Shown here in pieces: positions 25,747 to 31,160 of a DNA stretch of 39,548 bases. The notes under the pieces are model-generated. The model was not told the DNA's origin and searched no databases. It saw only the letters and a list, made by a program, of their open reading frames with translations. The translations under genes and the position numbers were made by a program. How positions within the stretch are numbered: the stretch's first letter is position 1; every line of letters begins with the position of its first letter. Origin of the DNA: an uncultured Ruminiclostridium sp. (GTDB lineage Bacteria; Bacillota; Clostridia; Oscillospirales; Ruminococcaceae); NCBI GenBank assembly GCA_905235805.1, contig CAJOMV010000043.1, positions 1 through 39,548 of the forward strand, read 5' to 3'.

Positions 25747-25781
25747 TAAAAAGCCGTTATTTCCCGTAAAAACGGGAACGG
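25747..25781 (-). terminator. Rho-independent terminator after the oxidoreductase gene
   Basis: On the minus strand, TTCCCGT-TTTT-ACGGGAA forms a perfect seven-pair stem, extended by CCGT pairing with ACGG across a bulge, then CTTTTTATC. It separates the pectinesterase-AraC-oxidoreductase unit from the transporter unit. Confidence 0.65.
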
Positions 25782-25880
25782 ACGGGATATTCAAAAAAAT
25801 GACATTGAGCGGATACGCGCCGCGGACCGTCAATTATGACAAAAACGGATATATTTATACTTTTGGGAAAATCCGGCTCG

Positions 25881-27104
25881 TCAGTCCTTCAGCTCCTTGA
25901 GATATTCGTCCATTGCCTCGGCGACCTGCTTGGAGTAGTTGACTGCCTCAACGACCGTCTTTGCGCCGAGCACTACGTCGCCCGCGGCAAAAATGCCGTC
26001 GCGGGTAGTCTCGCCGAAGGTGTTCGTGACGAGCAGACCGCGCTCGGTGACATCTATGCCCGTGGTGGTCGATACTATCCGGTCACGGGGTCCCTGCGAC
26101 ACAGCGATTATCGTGGACGTCGCCGGGTAGAGCTTTTCGGAGCCCTCCACCTGCCGCTTGGAGCCGTCCTCGCCGTACTCCACCTTCACGAATATCACGC
26201 CGTCCTCGGTGATCTCCATCGGCTCGACCCCGGTAACGAACTCAACGCCGTCATACCTTGCGTACTCGACCTCGATCTCGCTCGCGGCGAGATGCTCGGA
26301 GCGCGCGAATACCGTGACCTTCTTGCAGCCGTGGCGCAGCGCCGTTCTCGCGACGTCCATGGCGGAGTTGCCGGCGCCTATGATGTTCAGGCTCTCGCCC
26401 AGTGAGAAAACATCGGGGTTTATCAGGTAGTTTATCGCGAAATGCACATTCCCGAGGCTTTCGCCCTTGATACCGAGGGTGTTTGGCTTCCAGACGCCCG
26501 TGCCGATGAATATGGCGCGGTAGCCGTCGCGGAACATATCGTCAACCGTTATGGTGGTGCCTATGGAGGTGTTCGGGCGTATCTTTATGCCCATGGAGAC
26601 GAGCAGCTTCTTGTAGCGCTCAATATTGCTCTTGGGCAGGCGGAATTCCGGAATGCCGTAGCGCAGCACGCCGCCTATCTTCTCCCGCGACTCGAATATC
26701 GTGATGTCATAGCCTCGGCGCGCAAGCAGTATCGCAATAGTGATGCCCGCGGGACCGCCGCCGATGACACCGACGCGCTTACCCTTCTTCTCTACCTCCC
26801 CGAGGTCGAGCTTATCGAAGTAGCCGTCGCTTATGTAGTGCTCTATCGCACTGAAATGCACGGGAGCGCCCTTTCCGCCGAGCACGCAGTGCCCCTCGCA
26901 CTGATTTTCGTGGTTGCATATCAGCGAGCATATCATGCTGAGCGGATTGTTCTCGAACAGCATATACCCCGCCTTGTCTATATCGCCGTCAAGGAAGGTC
27001 TTTATGACCGTCGGTATCTGCGTGCTGATAGGACAGCCCTTCACGCACCGGGGATTTTTGCAGTTGAGACAGCGGCGCGCCTCGTTTATGATATTGAATG
27101 CCAT
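25881..27104 (-). CDS. GltD-like FAD/NAD(P)-dependent oxidoreductase with Fe-S clusters
   Basis: Resembles the small subunit of glutamate synthase and related electron-transfer flavoproteins. Two cysteine groups at the N-terminus, C12/C15/C20/C24 and C59/C63/C69/C73, would bind 4Fe-4S clusters; GGGPAG (115-120) binds FAD and GAGNSAMD (243-250) NAD(P)H; the C-terminus has the FAD-binding FAAGDVV segment. The 407 aa are shorter than GltD (about 470). No GltB large subunit is near, so ammonia assimilation is unlikely to be its role here; it may pass electrons to an unidentified partner. AGGGAGG precedes the ATG, 19 bp after the AraC gene. Its connection with pectin use is positional only. Confidence 0.85.
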   Translation of the reverse strand: MAFNIINEARRCLNCKNPRCVKGCPISTQIPTVIKTFLDGDIDKAGYMLFENNPLSMICSLICNHENQCEGHCVLGGKGAPVHFSAIEHYISDGYFDKLDLGEVEKKGKRVGVIGGGPAGITIAILLARRGYDITIFESREKIGGVLRYGIPEFRLPKSNIERYKKLLVSMGIKIRPNTSIGTTITVDDMFRDGYRAIFIGTGVWKPNTLGIKGESLGNVHFAINYLINPDVFSLGESLNIIGAGNSAMDVARTALRHGCKKVTVFARSEHLAASEIEVEYARYDGVEFVTGVEPMEITEDGVIFVKVEYGEDGSKRQVEGSEKLYPATSTIIAVSQGPRDRIVSTTTGIDVTERGLLVTNTFGETTRDGIFAAGDVVLGAKTVVEAVNYSKQVAEAMDEYLKELKD

Positions 27105-27123
27105 TTATATATCCTCCCTATCT

Positions 27124-27873
27124 CTACTTCGTTCTCCCGCGATGGGCGGCGTATTTTTTCGGTGAGCAGCCGAAATTCTTCTTGAAGACCCGCGAGAAAT
27201 ACAGCGAATCCGAATATCCGCAGACATACGCTATCTCGGAGATGTTCAGCTCCCCGTCGCCGTAGGAACACAGCAGCTTCTCCGCCATCTGCACCCGCAG
27301 GTTCGTCAGGTAGTTGTGCGGAGTCATGCCCATTTCACTCTTGAACAGCTTCCGCAGGTAGTCGTAGCTGAACGGTATCGTCCTAAGGTACTTATCGAGC
27401 TCGTAGTCACAGTCGGTGAAATTCTGCATTATGTCGCTCTTTATCTCGTCAACTATCCCCCGGAGAGGCTTGGTATTGCTGAAGGCTATGACGTAGTTGA
27501 CGACGAGGTTGCCGATAGCTCCTATGACGAGGTGCTTGCTGTCGATATCGCTGTTGAAGAAGTAGAAGGCGTCCCTGAACGCGTTCAGGATATGCCCCTC
27601 GCTGTCGTCGGATATCATCAGCGGCTCCCGTATCGGAAACGCCGCGTCGGCGATATTCATATATATGTTTGTAAAGCCCTCTTCACTTATATTTATATGC
27701 GGGACCCTCGGCGGGATAATCACAATATCCCCGACGCCGTATTTCAGCGTGATGTCCCCGAATTCAAACTGCCCCTGACCGCCCGTGCAGTAGATGAGCT
27801 CCCACTCCTCGTGGAAATGCTGCTTTGTGGTGAAGGTCACCATGTGCCTCCCTACATAAACGATACTGTTCAT
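27124..27873 (-). CDS. AraC-family transcriptional regulator with cupin sensor domain
   Basis: Probable sugar-responsive activator of the locus. The N-terminal cupin/AraC-binding domain (about 1-130) includes HFHEEWELIYCTGGQGQFEFG and GDIVIIPPRVPHI. The C-terminal part (about 145-245) has two helix-turn-helix units ending in the standard AraC signature (EIAYVCGYSDSLYFSRVFKK with GCSPKKY). At 249 aa it is a compact typical member. It lies between the pectinesterase and the oxidoreductase genes, all in one direction. Repeated ACAAATCGGACA-like elements near the pectinesterase promoter, the transporter control region and kduD are its plausible targets; the inducer, perhaps galacturonate or an intermediate, is unknown. 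Confidence 0.93.
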   Translation of the reverse strand: MNSIVYVGRHMVTFTTKQHFHEEWELIYCTGGQGQFEFGDITLKYGVGDIVIIPPRVPHINISEEGFTNIYMNIADAAFPIREPLMISDDSEGHILNAFRDAFYFFNSDIDSKHLVIGAIGNLVVNYVIAFSNTKPLRGIVDEIKSDIMQNFTDCDYELDKYLRTIPFSYDYLRKLFKSEMGMTPHNYLTNLRVQMAEKLLCSYGDGELNISEIAYVCGYSDSLYFSRVFKKNFGCSPKKYAAHRGRTK

Positions 27874-27885
27874 AGCTACCCCTTT

Positions 27886-28791
27886 TCATCGGAACGCTTT
27901 CAGAAGTCCTTCCCTTTCCCCGTCTGTCAGCCTGCGGCTCCACGGCACTCTGCCGGACGGGATATCCCCGTATTCGTAAAATCTCGCGGTCTTGTCGCGC
28001 TGTGTGTCGTTCCACTTGTCGAAGCCCTCGGCGCAGATATGCCTGCCGTACTCGCAGCTTATGAAGCTGCACTTCCCGTAGTCCCTCCACGGGCGCGCAA
28101 GGAATATCGAGCCGTCGGCGACCGAGTCGCCGCAGGTGAATCTGCACCCGTCGAACACGAACCCGACCTCCTGCTCCGCCGCGTGAGCGGGAGCCGCCGT
28201 ATAGCCATGCCCGCGCACATCGTACACCGAGCGTATCTCGCACCGCTCGAACAGTGTATCGCCGCAGCCGAAGATAAAATCCACATTCCCCGCTATAAAG
28301 CACCCGCGGAATATCTGCCGCATCGCGCCTCCCCTGCGGAGCTCGTCCTTCAGGAATCCGTCATACCTTTCTATAAGGTCATCGGGCAGGGGTCCGCAGA
28401 ATACAGTGTCCTGCGTTGACAGGAACGTGCAGTTTTCGGCGGTGAAGCCGTCGGCGCACACCGTGAGCGCTACCTCCTGCCCCTTTGTCTCGGGCTCCAG
28501 CGCGTCGTTCTCGATCGTGATATCCCTGAACGTCACCCCGTCCGCAAGCACAGCCACAGTATATGTACGGAAGGTGTTGTATTCCACGCCCCGCTCGTCG
28601 AGCTTTTTTGCGTAGTCGCCCCACACTATCCGTGTATTCCCGGCAGACTCTCCGCATATTTCGATACCCGGTACGCTTATCTCGACCTTCTCCCGGTATG
28701 TTCCCGGCGCAAGCACTATCCTCGCACCGGGCTCCGCGCCGTGTAAAGCCCCTGTGATATTTTCGCCGGGATTTATACAAATAGTATTCAC
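27886..28791 (-). CDS. Pectin methylesterase (CE8), intracellular
   Basis: Removes methyl esters from galacturonan, releasing methanol. The 301-aa parallel beta-helix enzyme has a complete active site: GQEVAL (104-109), STQDTVF with D128, VDFIFG with nucleophile D171 (170-175), GYTAAPA and LARPWRDYGK with R233. No signal peptide is visible, unlike secreted pectinesterases, so it should work on imported methylated oligogalacturonides. GGAGG nine bases before the ATG supports the start. It is the first gene of the unit with the AraC regulator (12 bp downstream), driven by the promoter at 28963-28991 through a leader of about 165 nt. Confidence 0.94.
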   Translation of the reverse strand: MNTICINPGENITGALHGAEPGARIVLAPGTYREKVEISVPGIEICGESAGNTRIVWGDYAKKLDERGVEYNTFRTYTVAVLADGVTFRDITIENDALEPETKGQEVALTVCADGFTAENCTFLSTQDTVFCGPLPDDLIERYDGFLKDELRRGGAMRQIFRGCFIAGNVDFIFGCGDTLFERCEIRSVYDVRGHGYTAAPAHAAEQEVGFVFDGCRFTCGDSVADGSIFLARPWRDYGKCSFISCEYGRHICAEGFDKWNDTQRDKTARFYEYGDIPSGRVPWSRRLTDGEREGLLKAFR

Positions 28792-28962
28792 TGTAACCTC
28801 CGTATACGATCTTATTTCATATATTAATAATACCCTGTCCGAAGTATAAAGTACAATACAAATATCGCATTATTTATGCACAAATCGGATACTGCACCGG
28901 CAGTCGTCAGCGCCGCCGCGTTCGGACTGTCAAGCCCTCATTGCTTTAATTACCCACTTCTA

Positions 28963-28991
28963 TTTATACCACATTCTGCTTTGACTTTCAA
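28963..28991 (-). promoter_or_regulatory. Sigma-A-type promoter of the pectinesterase-araC unit
   Basis: Minus-strand TTGAAA (28986-28991) and TATAAA (28963-28968) are 17 bp apart, with TG two bases before the -10. Transcription would begin near 28956, leaving a long leader of about 165 nt. Confidence 0.65.
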
Positions 28992-29002
28992 GCCAAAAAT
29001 GA

Positions 29003-29019
29003 ACAATTCGGTCATTCTG
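29003..29019 (+). promoter_or_regulatory. Candidate activator site, ACAATTCGGTCATTCTG
   Basis: Matches 11534-11550 in 15 of 17 positions. It lies 11 bp upstream of the -35 box of the pectinesterase promoter, the usual position for an AraC-type activator. Confidence 0.45.
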
Positions 29020-29124
29020 CACAATTTATTCCCGCAATTCTCGTTATATTCCACAAGCATTTACAGTTTGCATAAACACAGCAGTATTATACCGAAAAGC
29101 TTACGGCAAAATTGTAAAGCATTG

Positions 29125-29138
29125 TGTCGAATTCGACA
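29125..29138. promoter_or_regulatory. Perfect 14-bp palindrome TGTCGAATTCGACA
   Basis: A perfect dyad in AT-rich intergenic DNA, the size of a dimeric repressor operator. No gene is close enough to name the regulator. Confidence 0.3.
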
Positions 29139-29389
29139 TAAGGCTCCGCAAAATCCACTCGAAAGTCAGCCGTTTTCGGCGCATTTTGGTGGAAAATAAC
29201 AACTTTGCGGATATTTCGCCATAAATTATACTCGTAGATTTTTGCTTTATATGTCATTTTCCTGTAATTTTCTCAATGTTTGCGTCAGCATTTGCGCCTT
29301 CCCGACAAATTTCCCTGCCATTTGACATTCTGTATACGCTCTGCCCTGAGATTTTCGGCTTATGTCATATATTATACCGGTTCGCGGGT

Positions 29390-29500
29390 TCAAGGTGTAA
29401 GAAAATAACCCCTCGCCGGAAATCGGGCATTTTACGGGGGCAAATCGCACACGACACCTGAAGCAATGCCCCATTGCAGGCACAAGGTGTAAAATAATAC
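29390..29500 (-). repeat. Dispersed intergenic repeat, copy 1
   Basis: Read on the minus strand it begins TTTTACACCTTG and, 92 bases on, ends TTTCTTACACCTTGA, preceded by TTTCCGGCGAGGG. Copy 2 at 34421-34521 has the same order of blocks. Non-coding. Confidence 0.45.
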
Positions 29501-29547
29501 ACTGTCGCACCTGCGGATCCGCTCATACAGCCATTCCTGTGCTGCAC

Positions 29548-29581
29548 AAAAAAACAAGCCCTCGGTGTCTGCGAGAGCTTG
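29548..29581 (-). terminator. Rho-independent terminator of the phosphatase fusion gene
   Basis: Minus-strand CAAGCTCTCG pairs with CGAGGGCTTG (one G-U pair) around a seven-base loop and is followed by seven T. It begins 13 bp after the stop codon at 29595. Confidence 0.85.
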
Positions 29582-29594
29582 CGGTATACTAATG

Positions 29595-30587
29595 TCAGAA
29601 TATCCGGTGGTTTATGTAGTGAGCCGTCATCTTGCCGCTCGGTTCGATCACGAATTTTGAGATAGAGCCGCCGCTGCCGTGAAAGCGGAACGCGGCAATG
29701 TCCTCAAGCTTATACCCCATGAGCATGGAGTGTAGGAAGCTGAGTGTAGTGCCGTGGGAGACTATCAGGATACGCTCCTCATTGTTCACGGTGATCTCAT
29801 TGAAGAACGGCGTGAGCCTGTTCCAGAGCTCCCTGTCGGATTCCGCGCCCGGGAAGGGCTTGTAGTCCGCGTCGTAGGCGTCCTCGGGCAGCTTGTTTGC
29901 CTGAAACCACTCCCACGGCCTGCCGTTGCCCTCCCCGGCATTGACCTCCCTTATCACGTCTGTCACGACCGGGTCAATGTGCAGGGACTTATTTATCTCC
30001 TCCGCTGTCTGCACGGCGCGGGCAAGGTCGGAGCAGTACATTTTAAAGCCCCTGTGGCAGTCCTCCCACAGAAGCCACTTGCCGACCTCGTATGCCTGCG
30101 AGCGTCCCCGCTCGGTCAGGCTCCAGTCTCCCCAAGCTCCCGCGTGCCTGTTGACGTGATGCTCGGACTCGGTGTGCTGGACTGTGATGATGGTCTTTCG
30201 CTTTCTGCGGCTGAAGAAGTCCGCGATGACCTGTTCTGCGCGGTCCCTGCCGAACCAGCCCTCACCCCTGCCGAGCTTGGGGTACAGCCTGTGCAGGGCG
30301 TCGGTCTCCTTTGCGGGGAGCTCCGAGATGTCGGTCTCGGGACGGCTTTCGGGGACTGCGACCAGCTTATTGTTGCCGTCAGCGCGGCAGAACACCCCTA
30401 TCACCCGGACAGGTATCTCGTCACCCAGCTCGCATGGCTCGTCGGTCATCACGGTGACATCGAGGTGCTCACAGGGCGGCGTTCCCGATTCCTTTATCCA
30501 GCCCGAGGGCTGGGGAACATTCCGTTCATAGGAAAGGCTGGGGCAGTCCTTCTCCTCGAAGGTATCAGTGTTCGGCATATAGTGCAT
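29595..30587 (-). CDS. Degenerate pyrophosphatase domain fused to a histidine phosphatase
   Basis: Residues about 25-128 resemble the second half of a family I inorganic pyrophosphatase (LDVTVMTDEPCELGDEIPVRV, less its last residue, then LVAVPESRP and FFSRRKR), but key catalytic Asp positions are replaced (the DGDP segment reads PCEH, DDK reads NNK), so that activity is doubtful. Residues 131-330 are a histidine phosphatase: catalytic H138 in VQHTESEHH, WSLTERGRSQA, CSDLARAVQTAEEI and the second His in VSHGTT (276-281). The usual RHG is replaced by QHT. The function may be a phosphatase or binding protein for a pyrophosphate-like ligand. The start is uncertain: the ATG at 30587 has no clear ribosome binding site and overlaps a short upstream ORF. 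Confidence 0.8.
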   Translation of the reverse strand: MHYMPNTDTFEEKDCPSLSYERNVPQPSGWIKESGTPPCEHLDVTVMTDEPCELGDEIPVRVIGVFCRADGNNKLVAVPESRPETDISELPAKETDALHRLYPKLGRGEGWFGRDRAEQVIADFFSRRKRKTIITVQHTESEHHVNRHAGAWGDWSLTERGRSQAYEVGKWLLWEDCHRGFKMYCSDLARAVQTAEEINKSLHIDPVVTDVIREVNAGEGNGRPWEWFQANKLPEDAYDADYKPFPGAESDRELWNRLTPFFNEITVNNEERILIVSHGTTLSFLHSMLMGYKLEDIAAFRFHGSGGSISKFVIEPSGKMTAHYINHRIF

Positions 30588-30657
30588 ACGTCTGGGATAT
30601 GCGGAGGTCTGCTCTATCCTTGCTGTATAAGTCGCGACTGTTTATCCTTTCTGTCAT
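30565..30657 (-). CDS. 30-codon upstream ORF or displaced N-terminus of the phosphatase fusion
   Basis: Starts at the ATG ideally placed after the promoter at 30684-30712, with AGGAAA four bases upstream, and encodes 30 residues (begins MTERINSRDLYSKD). It overlaps the start of the phosphatase fusion ORF by 23 bp in another frame. It may couple translation to the downstream ORF, or a frameshift may have detached the protein's true N-terminus. No known family. Confidence 0.45.
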   Translation of the reverse strand: MTERINSRDLYSKDRADLRISQTYALYAEH

Positions 30658-30683
30658 AGAGTTTCCTGTGCTTCCATGCTTTT

Positions 30684-30712
30684 ATTATAGCATACTCTGT
30701 TCAGCTTGTCGA
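30684..30712 (-). promoter_or_regulatory. Sigma-A-type promoter of the phosphatase fusion unit
   Basis: Minus-strand TCGACA (30707-30712) and a perfect TATAAT (30684-30689) lie 17 bp apart, with TGC just before the -10. The transcript would begin near 30677, about 20 nt ahead of the ATG at 30657. Confidence 0.75.
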
Positions 30713-30746
30713 GCATTTATGCACAGCAGACCATTATTTTTCTGTT

Positions 30747-31160
30747 TCAGGGCTCCGCCGAGGCTTTTTTCATTTTCCCCGCCATGACTGCCTGTGATAT
30801 GACGGCAGCGGCGATGAGCACCGCGGTAACTATGGGGTATATACCGAGCAGACGGTTTTCGGTGCCGTATATCTCCACAACGCCCGCAGCCAGTGAACCG
30901 AGCGCCGCCGTGACTGCCGCCGAGTTCAGCAGATTGAGGAATGCCCTTGCCGCCTGCGCCCTTCTCATATACATTATAAGGTATACGATACCCGCCGCAA
31001 GCGGGAACACGAAGGCATATATCATGAAATACGAGAACACCCCGAAGCTGAACGCTTCGTATATCGCCCCGAACACGATACAGAACACGGCAAACATGAT
31101 ATTGCCGAGGGAATGGCGCAAAAGCCGCCTGTTTTCATTATCAGTAGCCGATGTAAACAA
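30747..31160 (-). CDS. Small four-helix membrane protein
   Basis: A 137-aa integral membrane protein with four hydrophobic segments at about 18-38, 43-63, 78-97 and 105-127, a polar N-terminus and a short basic tail. Not recognised. It starts at TTG (31160), supported by AGGTGA six bases upstream; both lie inside the end of the preceding glycosyltransferase-glycosidase gene, with a 20-bp overlap, so translation is coupled and the two products probably act together at the membrane. Gene end 30747 lies about 35 bp above the phosphatase fusion's promoter, with no terminator seen between them. Confidence 0.7.
   Translation of the reverse strand: MFTSATDNENRRLLRHSLGNIMFAVFCIVFGAIYEAFSFGVFSYFMIYAFVFPLAAGIVYLIMYMRRAQAARAFLNLLNSAAVTAALGSLAAGVVEIYGTENRLLGIYPIVTAVLIAAAVISQAVMAGKMKKASAEP

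Larger units (their letters stand above)
25464..25880. other. Intergenic control region of the transporter operon
   Basis: This 417-bp AT-rich gap contains no convincing gene. From the right it holds the terminator of the oxidoreductase gene (25747-25781), two GTCCGAT direct repeats 21 bp apart (25689-25726), two further CGGACA copies (25589-25594 and 25634-25639), and then a long AT-rich leader. A TTGACA on the minus strand (25721-25726) is present, but no well-spaced -10 was found, as expected of an activator-dependent promoter. Confidence 0.6.
28792..29594. other. 803-bp AT-rich intergenic region upstream of the pectinesterase
   Basis: No gene is supported here. It contains the pectinesterase leader with two TCGGA-type motif copies (28836-28842 and 28880-28896), the promoter (28963-28991), a candidate operator (29003-29019), a perfect 14-bp palindrome (29125-29138), one copy of a dispersed repeat (29390-29500) and the terminator of the phosphatase gene (29548-29581). 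Confidence 0.6.

Noticed and set aside
29384-29500. Possible CRISPR array from repeated TTACACCTTG blocks
   Set aside because: Only two blocks per copy, spacing of 85-92 bases, no regular short spacers and no cas genes.
29247-29510. 87-codon minus-strand frame in the long intergenic region
   Set aside because: It covers the dispersed repeat, has no ribosome binding site, and its composition is that of the non-coding surroundings.
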